The notes beneath the pieces are model-generated. The model did no database searches. It saw only the letters and a list, made by a program, of their open reading frames with translations, and was not told the DNA's origin. From Albugo candida (taxonomy: Eukaryota > Oomycota > Peronosporomycetes > Albuginales), in the NCBI GenBank assembly GCA_040437565.1, contig JBDOQK010000003.1, forward strand, positions 124,001-188,000: a stretch of DNA of 64,000 bases. The letters run 5' to 3'. The position numbers were made by a program, and so were the translations under genes. The first letter of the stretch is position 1; each line of letters starts with the position of its first letter. Below, piece after piece: positions 23,261 to 34,977 of this stretch.

Positions 23261-24160
23261 AGAAAGAACCTAGTTTCACCTTTTCTATCCCCTGTTCTAC
23301 TTTTTTTTACCTTTCGCTCTCTTGTTGGATTGACATTCTTATCGATTGCCGATGTCTTTGTCTCATGCGAAGGCTTTGGTGGTAGCGTGATTTCTTTTTT
23401 GATCTCCTCTCCATCTTTCATGTTGTCTGGCTTTTCACGAAGTCCTTTGCCTTTTTTTTTCTTGCTGGTGTTGACATTCTTATTGCTTGACGACAGACTC
23501 ATCTCGTGGATATGCTGAAGAATATGAATAACAGTTGGATCTTCTAAAGATATCATTTTGGTGACTGGAACGGCGAATCCAGGGTTTGACGAGGTGGATG
23601 GCTCATCCGATTGCGTTGGAAGTGTAGTAAGCACCTTGACGCAATTTTCCAAATCTTTGTTGATTGCGTCTGAGTATGCTTACACGCGAGGAGAAGATCA
23701 TGATATAAATATACATTTGGAAGCAGTACTTTTACCGTTTTGCGACGCCAATTTCATTAGCGCTATATAATGATCAGCGATGATATGAAAGAATTCCTTG
23801 GAAGGCTGCGAGAGCAGCCCAATTGTAGTTATGTAACAGAGTATATATGAACCCTCATCTAAATATCGATGCATATACATACAGATCTGAACCTGTATAT
23901 GTATCGATATTTAGATGAGGGTTATATATATACTCTGTTACATAACTACAATTGGGCTGCTCTCGCAGCCTTCCAAGGAATTCTTTCATATCATCGCTAA
24001 TCTGCTCGGCCTTAGAGCCCGAAAACGTCTGTGAGCGCTTTGAATTTACCACATTTTTCGATACATGTTGCTGACTCGAAGTGATCATCTTGACTGCGAT
24101 GAATGCGATAATCACCAGGTATTGGCTGGCATTATGAGTTATTCTTGTGAATTCGTCCAA
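23149..24160 (-). CDS. Secreted basic-tailed protein family, member 2
   Basis: Homologue of the genes at 8851-9722 and 32319-33165. The 5' exon frame (24160-23855) has the signal-like ITHNASQYLVIIAFIAVK and then SSQQHVSKNVV; the HVSKNVV phrase matches QVSKNEV of member 3. The 3' exon frame (23652-23149) has a Ser/Pro-rich stretch, KKKKGKGLREKPDN, KDGEEIKKEITLPPKP and a further basic RERKVKKSR. No ATG starts the 5' frame cleanly, so the first exon may lie slightly upstream or the gene may be decayed. Its middle is altered by a large inverted repeat (23776-23998), so the splice path through this copy is unclear. Confidence 0.4.
23776..23998. repeat. Inverted repeat of about 107-bp arms in secreted-family member 2
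   Basis: Left arm 23776-23884 and right arm 23893-23998 are reverse complements with only a few differences, separated by 8 bases. The right arm is the family's coding sequence (SDDMKEFLGRLREQPN on the minus strand), and the left arm is an inverted copy of it. The transcript could fold into a hairpin of about 105 bp. It could be a genuine fold-back duplication or a chimeric read join. Confidence 0.85.
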
Positions 24161-24432
24161 TGTGAAATATGTGGTGAGAATGAGTGTATCGAAAAATGAG
24201 AAATCAGATTCTAGTCAGATAAGTAACCGGAGAAAAAGAGAGTGATACTTGCAATGGTATTTCATATTTAGTGCGACTTCGAATCTAACAAGTACCCACA
24301 GGAAACCTGTATAATGCTATTGAGCTACGCGTTTTACTGATAGTTTTGATATTTTTAATACATGCCACGCGTTCCCTGGGCTACCAGGAAGGATGACGTT
24401 ATAATTTGTTGTTGGAGTTTGATAATATGAAG

Positions 24433-24471
24433 ATGTGAAAAGAGACTCTTATTTGTAGTCTCTTTTCACAT
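24433..24471. repeat. Perfect 15-bp hairpin in R1 copy d
   Basis: ATGTGAAAAGAGACT and AGTCTCTTTTCACAT are perfect reverse complements around a 9-base loop. The same sequence appears again at 25111-25149 because of the false duplication. It is not followed by a T-run terminator and lies in non-coding sequence. Confidence 0.6.
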
Positions 24472-24813
24472 TTTCTAAGTGAACACGACTATGTAAGGTC
24501 TCCTTAACGGTCAATTGCTAAAAACTCTCCGGCTTGCTGTATTTTGACTCCTGATTCTTGATTCCCTTGGTTTCCCGATTAAATCCTACATAGAGGCTTC
24601 TAAAAATAAAGGGAATTGCTATTTCCACCCATCTTTTTGCTATATCCACCCACCAATGTAATTTTTTGACCAATCAGATTATGACGTTATTACCACACCA
24701 ATTTTTACTATTTCCACCCACCTTTTTATTATTTGATTGGGCAAGATTAGTATGTGCAAATTCAGTTTTTCGTTTTACTTTGCTCACCTGCATTTTGCCT
24801 ACAAGATGAAGAT

Positions 24814-24913
24814 NNNNNNNNNNNNNNNNNNNNNNNNNNNNNNNNNNNNNNNNNNNNNNNNNNNNNNNNNNNNNNNNNNNNNNNNNNNNNNNNNNNNNNN
24901 NNNNNNNNNNNNN
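24814..24913. other. Assembly gap with false duplication of its flank
   Basis: Exactly 100 N. The 578 bases after the gap (24914-25491) repeat 24236-24813 with no difference I can find, including the transposon's left terminal repeat. Contig ends were not merged. Confidence 0.9.
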
Positions 24914-25288
24914 AAGAGAGTGATACTTGCAATGGTATTTCATATTTAGTGCGACTTCGAATCTAACAAGTACCCACAGGAAACCTGTATAATGCTATTG
25001 AGCTACGCGTTTTACTGATAGTTTTGATATTTTTAATACATGCCACGCGTTCCCTGGGCTACCAGGAAGGATGACGTTATAATTTGTTGTTGGAGTTTGA
25101 TAATATGAAGATGTGAAAAGAGACTCTTATTTGTAGTCTCTTTTCACATTTTCTAAGTGAACACGACTATGTAAGGTCTCCTTAACGGTCAATTGCTAAA
25201 AACTCTCCGGCTTGCTGTATTTTGACTCCTGATTCTTGATTCCCTTGGTTTCCCGATTAAATCCTACATAGAGGCTTCTAAAAATAAA

Positions 25289-26240
25289 GGGAATTGCTAT
25301 TTCCACCCATCTTTTTGCTATATCCACCCACCAATGTAATTTTTTGACCAATCAGATTATGACGTTATTACCACACCAATTTTTACTATTTCCACCCACC
25401 TTTTTATTATTTGATTGGGCAAGATTAGTATGTGCAAATTCAGTTTTTCGTTTTACTTTGCTCACCTGCATTTTGCCTACAAGATGAAGATAGTGTTGAA
25501 ATCTTCGTGGGACATTTTCGCAGATCATGTCCCTCCCTGTTACATTTTTTACATCGCCGCTTAGGCTTCATTGCATACTCAAATGCTGACGGTTCGCGAT
25601 TTGTTGATGAATTGAGAACCTTATTTTGGGCCCCAAGTGGACGTCCTTTCGCCTTCACGACAGAAGGTTCAGCAAGGACTGAAAATTCCCACTTACCAAT
25701 TCCAAAATTCTAGCATGAATGATTGACTGTTGGGCTGGCGAACATTTTAAATAGCGGCTTTCCAGTGCTTTCAACTNNNNNNNNNNNNNNNNNNNNNNNN
25801 NNNNNNNNNNNNNNNNNNNNNNNNNNNNNNNNNNNNNNNNNNNNNNNNNNNNNNNNNNNNNNNNNNNNNNNNNNNNTTTCGTGTCTTTCCCTCAACGTTT
25901 CCAGCAGAGCGTCTCCTATACTCCCCACCAAGATCACAAGCAAGCAAAACTCGCCTGTCTCCATCTGAACGCTTTATTGACACCCCATAGCCAGACTCAC
26001 GACACACGTGGCGAACGTGTTTAATGAGATCACAACGAGTGGCAAAAGATTGGTTGCAATTGATGAAATAGGACATTGATAAAGGTGGGTGGAAATAGTA
26101 AAAAGTTAGGTGGAAATAACGCCGTAATCTGATTGGTCAAAAAGTCACATTGGTGTGGTAATAACGTCATAATCTGATTGGTCAAAAAAATGGATTGGTG
26201 GGTGGAAATAGCAAAAAGATGGGTGGAAATAGCAATTCCC
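25289..26240 (-). mobile_element. Mutator-like (MULE) DNA transposon, short copy
   Basis: Bounded by long terminal inverted repeats starting GGGAATTGCTATTTCCACCC (left from 25289, right end 26240). The arms align for about 90 bp and then continue with extra CTATTTCCACCCACC-type subrepeats, reaching about 130-165 bp. Candidate 8-bp target duplication is AAAATAAA against AGAATAAA (7 of 8). The minus strand encodes, near the right end, a FAR1-like N-terminal domain from an ATG at 26076 (GYGVSIKRSDGDRRVLLACD) and, near the left end, a C-terminal zinc knuckle CKKCNREGHDLRKCP at 25440-25658. Both are typical of MULE transposases. The DDE catalytic core is absent from the visible sequence. Either the copy is an internal-deletion derivative or the core is hidden in the gap at 25777-25876. 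The false duplicate of the left arm is at 24611-24813. Confidence 0.85.
25777..25876. other. Assembly gap inside the MULE element
   Basis: Exactly 100 N with no repeated flank, so real sequence is missing. It falls where the transposase catalytic core would be. Confidence 0.9.
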
Positions 26241-27615
26241 AGAATAAAGGCCTATGCGTTTTCCTCCAATTTCTAACAGAGTCTAACACGTTTCCCCTAG
26301 ATTCCTTATAAGGTCATACGTGTATTTCTGAAATTCCCAGCAACTTCCATGCTTTTCTCCGGGCTTTCTAATAAAATCCCCTGATAAATTCCCACGCGTT
26401 TAAGTGCAAACTTCAACATCTACTCTCTTCGTTATCAAATTACAGGTCTGGTCTCTTCTTCTTTTCTTATTTACAATTACGAACAAAGTGTAACAATGAC
26501 ATCCATGCTCCTTTCCGCCTAGGCTATCATCAATTGCACCTATATTGGTGGCATAGGAGTGGCTATGACACTAGATCCTATATCACAGTCCGCTAGATAA
26601 TTGATGTAATACTTGTGATACTTTCTATTATTATTTCAAGTCTAAGGACGCGGTGCCAGTAGCAATATAACAAGTCAAAACCTATTGTCTACCTACCGTA
26701 CCTGCAGCATTCGTCGCCGAGTACGAATGAGCGCATCAGATGAAACATGGTTGCTAGTCATTCGGCCTCTTACCAGTTGGTAATGCTACTCTTTTACCTT
26801 ATGCTGCTTTCGGTACTACCGATTGTTCTCGATTTCTGATCGCAACGTTACCAGCTCTCAAGCAGCTGAGACACCGTATAGTTTTAACCCGCATCATAAT
26901 TCTACGCAATGTAATGAAAAGGCTGTGGACTACATGGGGATGCTCAATCGGTGTTGGCCTTGATGAAAAAGTCTATCAGCCATTGTCGCCAAGATAGCAC
27001 ACCACCAAGCCATCACTCAAACCTAGCGTTTCGCGAAACACGCTTCTCTCATTCGATTCTTGAGAAGTGTGATTAACTCAAATCACGAGTTTTTTTCGAC
27101 TTCCTCGAAATTATACATTTCGATCCAGGAAATCATTTAGCTGATAATGAACTAAATTTGTCCGTTTGCCGCCATATGCGTGTCTAAAATGTCGATAGAA
27201 ATGAAATTGTGGATGATGCACGGACACAACTACGTCCACTATCAACTTCCCCCATAAGCCTACTAGGCGCAGTTTACTGCAATAGTAGTCATTCTAGCGC
27301 ATGCTAACTTTATATTTGTCCGGTGCTCGTAATTATTGACATCTGTACGAGCACACGTATGTCAATATTTACAAGATAATTCATCACATGCGCGACCAAC
27401 GATGCACGGCATAGCCGTAATCTTGTTGCTCAGGCGCTATACGGATCGAATGTGTCAACTACGTAGACTATACACGCACCCTGTTCAGACTGTGTGCTTT
27501 CAGACTCCTGAAGGCAAAACATCCATTGGGCTCATTTACTTATTAGCCGTGTAATAAAGCTGCAACAACTCCGCATGAACAATCGAATTGAGGTCACAAT
27601 AAACAGAAAAACACT

Positions 27616-27688
27616 TATCCATGCAAATTACTTCGTTAAGGATATAAACAATTATCCATGCAAATTACTTCGTTAAGGATATAAACAA

Positions 27689-27715
<27 letters not shown>
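27616..27715. repeat. 37-bp tandem repeat at the 3' end of DAHP synthase copy 1
   Basis: The unit TATCCATGCAAATTACTTCG plus TTAAGGATATAAACAAT occurs at 27616-27652 and 27653-27689 identically, followed by a third partial unit (27690-27707) that diverges at ATATCTTCG. The third unit contains the DAHP synthase stop codon and last codons on the minus strand, so the array grew from the gene's 3' end by slippage or unequal exchange. Confidence 0.85.
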
Positions 27716-29250
<1,535 letters not shown>

Positions 29251-29349
29251 TTTTGTTAGCACAACGCTTTTGGCCCACCTCATAGTAACTTTCATATCTA
29301 GCACCCCTCACAGATACATACTCACTTAAATCTAAATATATTGTTTGAC

Positions 29350-29985
29350 TCGAAAAGCGTCAGTTTCCACGGCAAAGCACAGTGGATGAAACGTTGGTAT
29401 ATTGTTGCGAGTGTTTCGGTCACTTTGATCAATGGAGTGCGAATTAATCACACCTCTCCCAGAGACGCACGCTCTCCCTCACTCACTTCAATTAGAATTG
29501 AATGAACTTCCAGCTGCAAATCTCAAAAAACCACTGACCGTGTCGAAGGTCTTCAGGCTTAAAGCAGGACACGATGCTTCATCAGCACGCTGGAGTGTTG
29601 ACAATATCTTCAGGAGAGAACGATCGTATATTTTATTGGCATTTTGAGGCTTATTAGAATCCCGAAACAGCTCCACTGCTAATTTGGCTGAATGGAGGTC
29701 CAGGGTGCAGCAGCATGGAAGGTCTTTTCTAGTAGGTGCTATGCATACAAAAATGATATTTGGTTACTTACTTTTCGTAATGATTGTAGTGGAATCTCAC
29801 CGTTCTTTTTAAAGAACGACCAAGATATTCGACTGAATCCGCATTCCTGGTTGAATACAGCCAATTTGCTGTTCCTAGATCAGCCTGTGGGCACCGGGAT
29901 GTCGTACACACACAGAAATGAGCATAGCGTCGATGAGGAAACAACCGCCAAAGACTTTTACGATTTTTTATGCCGGCCGCATTGA
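29350..29985 (+). pseudogene. Serine carboxypeptidase 5' fragment, fused to GMC fragment
   Basis: Duplicate of the first part of the intact gene at 35539-38166. It keeps the signal-like start, LPHSLQLELNELPAAN, the GGPGCSSMEG motif in another frame, the intron equivalent to 35883-35940 and LLFLDQPVGTGMSYTH. A missing base near 29560 breaks the frame. The match stops after AKDFYDFL at about 29970, where sequence changes abruptly to GMC oxidoreductase. All three catalytic residues are absent. Truncated pseudogene. Confidence 0.88.
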
Positions 29986-31462
29986 CGTACAATTTGGCCA
30001 AGGATAGATACAATTGGTGCTACAACACACAAGCGCAAAGACATTTGAACAATCGTAGACTATCGTGGCCGTGAATACGCGTGCTCGGCGGTTCGTCCTC
30101 TATCAATGCAATGGTATACATTCGAGGTCACGCAAAGGATTATAATAATTGGGAGAAAGTGGTGCAACAGGATGGAGCTATGCCGATTGTCTACCGTACT
30201 TTCGTAAATCACAATCGCATTCTTTAGGTGCGAATGCGTATCGTGGAGGATCAGGTCCTTTACATGTCACACGTGGGAATCAGAAGAATCAGATCTTATT
30301 CCAGAAGTTCATTGATGCCGCGATGCAAGCTGGTTATCCATTCACAGACGACATGAATGGGTATCAGCAAGAAGGATTTGGCTGGATGGACATGACCATC
30401 CACAAAGGATGTCGTTGGAGTGCTTCACAGGCGTACCTTTGGCCTTCTATCAAACGTCCAAATCTAAAAGTCATCACCAATACAATGACCACGAAAATCG
30501 AGTTTCAAGGTCTTCGAGCCACAGGAATTAGTGTTGAATGCAACTAAGTTGATTCTGGAATACAAATGGGTGTCAAACATCAATTGACTGATGTTACTAT
30601 TTGTAGATCATTCTCTCTGGCGGTGCGACCAACTCACCTCAACTCTTACTGCTGTCTGGCGTGGTCGATGCTGATCACTTGAAGCAAGTCGATGTACCAC
30701 TAGTGCATCATGTATTGGCTGCTGGACAAAATCTTGAAGATCATCTAGACCTTTACGTTCAATATGAATGCAAACAGCCAATCACATTGCATCGTGCAAC
30801 TTGGCACGAATTCAATCGTCTCGTCCTATTTTGACCTAATTCTTTCTCGCGCGATTAGGAAATATCCTCATACTCTGTTCCAAATCGCTTTGTAATGGCT
30901 ACTTTTCCAGACTGGTTGGGGTGCAAGCGCTCATCTTGAATCAGGTGATTTATTCGAAGGTATTCTCCTGATGTTAGATATCTTCCGTCCTGATATTGTT
31001 GTGCCTCTTGCCCATCCGATCATCGACCCAAATTACCTTGACACCTTACAAGATCGCATCGATATTCGAGCTGCTGTTCGACTAACTCGCGAAATATTCG
31101 AGCAGAAGGGCTTCGATGCATACCGTGGGAATGCAATTTCACCAGACGTTAATGTCCAGTCAGATGAAGAAATATATGCGTGGGTCCGTCAGCATGCAAA
31201 GAGCGCGTATTATACCTCCTGCACGAATCGGATGGGATCGGAATCTAATTCTGACGTAAATCCTTACCTTCAAGTTCACGGACTCGAATGTTTACGGGTG
31301 GTCAATGCGTCGGTAATGCCAAACGTCGTTAGTGGGAATTTGAATGCTCTGACGATCATGCTCAAAGAGAAAAGAGCCGATATAATACTCAAAAGTGAGC
31401 CGCTGGTCAAAGAAATCGTACAAGTTTATGAGCCACCGAGCTGGAAAGATTCGCAACGATAG
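29980..31462 (+). pseudogene. GMC oxidoreductase (choline dehydrogenase-like), broken copy 2
   Basis: Begins mid-domain, without the FAD-binding N-terminus, at the junction with the carboxypeptidase fragment. Frames around 30080-30130 read [18 protein letters not shown], a GMC signature. 30149-30547 continues [28 protein letters not shown] and GCRWSASQAYLWP. After a likely intron ending at 30606, IILSGGATNSPQLLLLSG is the second GMC signature. The C-terminal frame 30971-31462 has DPNYLDTL, CTNRMGSESNSDVNP and VNASVMPNVVSGNLNALTIM. About 100 residues are missing near 30960, a part that copy 1 still shows. Human CHDH-like proteins are the closest family I recognise. Confidence 0.88.
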
Positions 31463-31489
31463 AGAATTTCACAGAACATGATTTTTTCA

Positions 31490-31740
31490 TTAAGAATTAC
31501 CTTTCTCTTGAACGCGAACTCGAACTTTTACTAGACTCAGATTCCGAGTCCTCACGACTAGAATCAGCTTCTGAGTCTTCACTGCTTGAGTCGCTGGAGC
31601 TACTGCTTACACTCAAAGCTTGGGAGGTTTTGAGGTCGTAGTGGCTTCTTTAGTCGTTGATTTCTCGCGATTGAATGGCTGACGTAACTTCGGATTCCAA
31701 ATTTGTTAAGACCGCGAAGCACGCACTCGATTTGCTGGTG
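31490..31740 (-). pseudogene. ZCCHC10-like gene fragment
   Basis: Matches the tail and linker part of the gene at 16622-16933: Ser/Asp-rich codons at 31530-31620, then GATTTCTCGCGATTGAATGG and CTGACGTAACTTCGGATTCC. The match ends before the zinc knuckle. It is convergent with GMC copy 2, in the same arrangement as the pair at 15-17 kb. Confidence 0.75.
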
Positions 31741-31989
31741 TATTCATGTATCTATCATCCAAGAAATCATTACCGAATCTAATGTTAATTTTTAGCATAA
31801 GTGCGTTAATCCTCTATTTTGGTGTATGGCGGGCCCCCGGTATATCCCTTCTTTACATATGCGAGCGAGAAGATTACCAGTCGACAATGTATGCACACAA
31901 GTTCTCATTTTATAGTGTTGTCTTACAGCTTCTCCTGGCGCTGCACTGATGCTTCTTCAAAGCGTAGAGGCAGCAGACGAAGAATCTTA

Positions 31990-32290
31990 TCTTGGGAAGG
32001 CAATGGAGCCAAAGGAGGACATGCAAGATGAGATAGTCACGATAGTATGAGAAAGTATGGCATGTCGTGAAGGAGGCTTTTCATAAAAACTGGCGACGAT
32101 AATATAGCAATTGCCACTGCAAGAGGTGGTCACTGCATCGAGACTAAAAGTCCTTAAAAAAACATCGCACTAGAGAAACCATTATAGAAGGTTGTAGTGT
32201 GCTTCGCACTAATTGGAGAAAGCGTATATCTGCTCAAAAAGCGAATGTATTTGACGGTTCATCATTTATTTTGTGCTACCGACTTGGACC
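31990..32290. repeat. Flank shared downstream of the secreted-family genes, copy 3
   Basis: Diverged relative of 8050-8790 and 22620-23260, recognised by GAGGTGGTCACTGCA..GAGACTAAA, AGAAGGTT.TAGTGTGCTTCGCACT and TTTTGTG at the same distance from the secreted-family gene. No open frame. Confidence 0.5.
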
Positions 32291-32318
32291 GAACGACTCG
32301 TTTTCTCACTTGGTGTCG

Positions 32319-33165
32319 CTAGTTCTTCTTTTTCTTCCCCTTCGTCTTATTGCTGGAGTTAATATTCTTGCTCGTAGTCGCAGACGGCCCATCTGGTCGC
32401 TTTGAAGATGCTGTGAGTTCATCCTGCAGCTCCTCTCCATCGTCTTTGGTGGATGGCTTTTTATTCATTGCAGCCGTGTGTATCCCATCCGATGACCGGG
32501 GCAGTGTCGTGTGCTGACCTTGTTCGATAGGGGTTTTAGGTAGATACAATTTCACGTACCTTTTTTTTATTTTCTCGTATCGTTTATAAAGAGTCCGAGC
32601 CTGACCAGTTTCCTCTATGATCCTAGCTTCCTCTTTGCAACTCTGCTCACCTTCAGCGGAAGTGGAAGTCTCCTCGCTTGACGACGTGGATGGGTCAACG
32701 CATGGATTTGTTGCATAAAGGTTTTGGTACAACCAATTGATGTATTCTTCTTTGTCTTGCCGGGTCACGCCTATGTACGCCAGGACAACGCTAATTATTA
32801 TATAGATCAGAATTACAATTACTGTTTTTACCGTTCTTATCCAAGTTCACCTCCAGCCACATGTACGCCGTTGCCGCTGCATATTTCCGCATGATTGAGA
32901 GTTCTGGGAATTTTGGGATAGATGCTTCCTTAACTAAGCCATTGAATCTTTCGATCGTATCCTTTGTTGCGTATGGGAACTCATGGAAGCGCTTTTCTTC
33001 ACGAACGCGAATTGCGAGCTCGAGCTCGATAACAGGTCTTCTTCTTTTATAATCGTCTATCATACTTTTGGACACCTCATTCTTCGACACTTGATCCGTC
33101 TGCGAACTCGAATTGATCATTATGAATGAGATGATCCCTATCAATTGAACAGCAATGTTGTTCAT
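32319..33165 (-). CDS. Secreted basic-tailed protein family, member 3
   Basis: The best preserved member. The ATG at 33165 starts MNNIAVQLIGIISFIMINSS, a good signal peptide, followed by SQTDQVSKNEVSKS and a charged region (RRRPVIELELAIRVREEKR, then FPYATKDTIERFNGLV). The second exon frame, ending at 32319, has DKEEYINWLYQNLY, a Ser/Thr/Glu-rich stretch, a Lys/Tyr-rich KRYEKIKKRYVKLYLPK, KPSTKDDGEELQDELTASSK and a final KGKKKKN. The join between exons lies about 32770-32870; donor GTACAT near 32862 with acceptor ATTAG near 32799 gives an open frame. Function unknown. No RxLR or CHxC motif. A secreted protein with a basic C-terminus in a fast-changing locus fits an effector candidate, by inference. 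Confidence 0.55.
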
Positions 33166-33289
33166 TCTTTTCAATTCTTTAGTATGAAATGTTTAGTCGA
33201 AAGCGAATCGAACAATGGGCACTCAAAATTTACAAGGATGGGTAACCCGGAGGATGTGAGTGTGCTACTTGCGAGGGTGTTCCATATTT

Positions 33290-34877
33290 AGTACGACTTC
33301 GAGCCTAACGAAGCAACTATATAATTTTATTGTATCAGGACAAAGTTAAGTGGCTACACCTTGACCACGTCGAAAATCCTAACGGAAAGTTGACATTGGT
33401 GCTGCTTTGCTCAATCTTAAATGCAGGAAAAGGAATTCTCAAGAACGCAAGAAACAAGGCGAATGAATACCTAATTAGTATGAACCGAGTAGAAGTTAAG
33501 CAGTCAACAGACATTTGCCCAGTTGGCTAAATTTCGAAATCTAATTCCTCTGATTTCTCGTTAAAATCCTAAACGTTTCCCTATGGCTTCTAAAATTGCG
33601 CGTTGCTTTCAAAATTTTACCGAGGCCGACGCATTTCCTTAAGATTATAGTCCTATGATGTACAAAAAATGATACGACGCATTCCTGAGCTTCTAAGAAA
33701 AATCCGACTCATTCCTTGAGATTTTTCTGTTAAATTCCCACTCATTTGAGTATAAACTCCAACACATACCCTCTTCGGTTTGAGATACAGCCCTGATATC
33801 TCTCTTTCCTTTTTTACAATTACGATCAAAGTGTCTATGCTATCCCTGCTACTTACTGCCTGGGCTATTATCTATAGCACATATATTGGAGACACGGGAG
33901 CGGCTGTGCCACTTGACCATACATCACAGTCCCCTAGATAATTGATCTAGTCAATACTTGTGATACTTTCTATTATTCCTGCAAGTGTAGGATGCGGTGC
34001 CAGTAGCAATAGAACAGATTGAAAACCACTATCCACCTGCCGTACCTGCAGCATCCATCTGCGAGAACGAACGAGCGCATCAGATGAAACAAAGCTGCTA
34101 ATCGTTCGGCCTTTTACCAGTTGGTTATGCTACTTTTCTATCTTATGCTGCTTACGGTAGTACCGATTGAAGGCGATTATTTATCGCACTAATACTCGCT
34201 ATTAAGCAACTGAGACAGTGTATAGATTCCACCGGCATCATACTCTTACGCAATGTAATGTAAAGGCTGTGGATTACAAGTAGATGCTCTATGGAGGTGG
34301 CCTTGATGAAAAGATTCATCAGCCATTGTCGAACAGAAGGCACATTACAAAGCCATCAGACAAAATATACCGTGCCGTGAAAAAAGCGTCTCTCAATCGA
34401 TTATTGAGAAGTGTGATTGACTCAGATAAAGTGTGTTTTCGACTTCTTAGAGATTCTACATTTCGATCAGGAAATCATTTAGGTCAAGTTGGACTAGTTT
34501 TGTCCTTTTGGCGCCATACACGTGTCTAAAGTGTCGATAGATTTTCCTCATTGGCCTACTAGGCGCAGTTTATTGCAATAGTAGTCATTCTAGCGCATAC
34601 GTTTTGTTTTTGTCCGGTGCTCGTAATTATTGACATTTATAGCCCATTCGCTTGGCGTTTATTACCTGTACGAACACACGTATATTAATATTTACAAGAT
34701 AATTCATCACATGCGCGACCAACGATGCACGGCATAGCCGTAATCTTGTTGATACGGATCGAATGTGTCAACTATGTAGACTACACACGCACCCTGTTCA
34801 GACTGTGTGCTTTCAGATCCATGAAGGCAAGACATCCATTGGACTCATTTACTTATTAGTCGTGTAATAAAGCTGCG
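33290..34877 (+). repeat. R1 repeat block, copy e
   Basis: Best matched to copies a and d. Contains the leader (33330-33530), minisatellite (about 33560-33750), the open 34-codon ORF (33836-33940), GGATGCGGTGCCAGTAGCAATAG, GCCGTACCTGCAGCATCCATC and TCATCAGCCATTGTCGAACAG. Its right end (34450-34877) is shared with copy d and adjoins the DAHP synthase 3' side in both, so R1 plus DAHP synthase plus carboxypeptidase start form one duplicated block. Confidence 0.8.
33836..33940 (+). CDS. Short secreted-peptide-like ORF in R1 copy e
   Basis: 34 codons starting MLSLLLTAWAIIYSTYIG and ending HTSQSPR before TAA, equal in length to the ORF at 1122-1226 in R1 copy a. Most differences between the two keep the frame and many are conservative. 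The splice-donor-like AG|GTAATT of copy a is AGATAATT here, so if this was an exon, the donor is lost. Confidence 0.3.
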
Positions 34878-34977
34878 NNNNNNNNNNNNNNNNNNNNNNN
34901 NNNNNNNNNNNNNNNNNNNNNNNNNNNNNNNNNNNNNNNNNNNNNNNNNNNNNNNNNNNNNNNNNNNNNNNNNNNNN
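34878..34977. other. Assembly gap hiding most of DAHP synthase copy 2
   Basis: Exactly 100 N. The left flank ends at the position equivalent to 27560 and the right flank starts at that of 28829, so by comparison with copy 1 about 1.25 kb is missing, including nearly all of the catalytic domain. Confidence 0.9.

Larger units (their letters stand above)
24236..27560 (+). repeat. R1 repeat block, copy d, split by a MULE element
   Basis: The left part (24236-24610) matches the R1 leader: CATATTTAGTGCGACTTCGAATCTAAC corresponds to CATATTTAGTACGACTTCGAGCCTAAC at 33287. The right part (26241-27560) continues with the minisatellite, CTCTCTTCGTTATCAAATTACAGG, CCGTACCTGCAGCATTCGTC and CAGCCATTGTC, then with TGTCCGGTGCTCGTAATTATTGACAT, which also adjoins R1 copy e. 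Between them lie an assembly gap with a 578-bp false duplication (24236-24813 equals 24914-25491) and the inserted DNA transposon. The 34-codon ORF is interrupted in this copy. Confidence 0.75.

Noticed and set aside
24611-24813. A second MULE terminal repeat in direct orientation, suggesting a nested or solo element
   Set aside because: It is the false duplicate of 25289-25491 across the gap, with no difference I can find.
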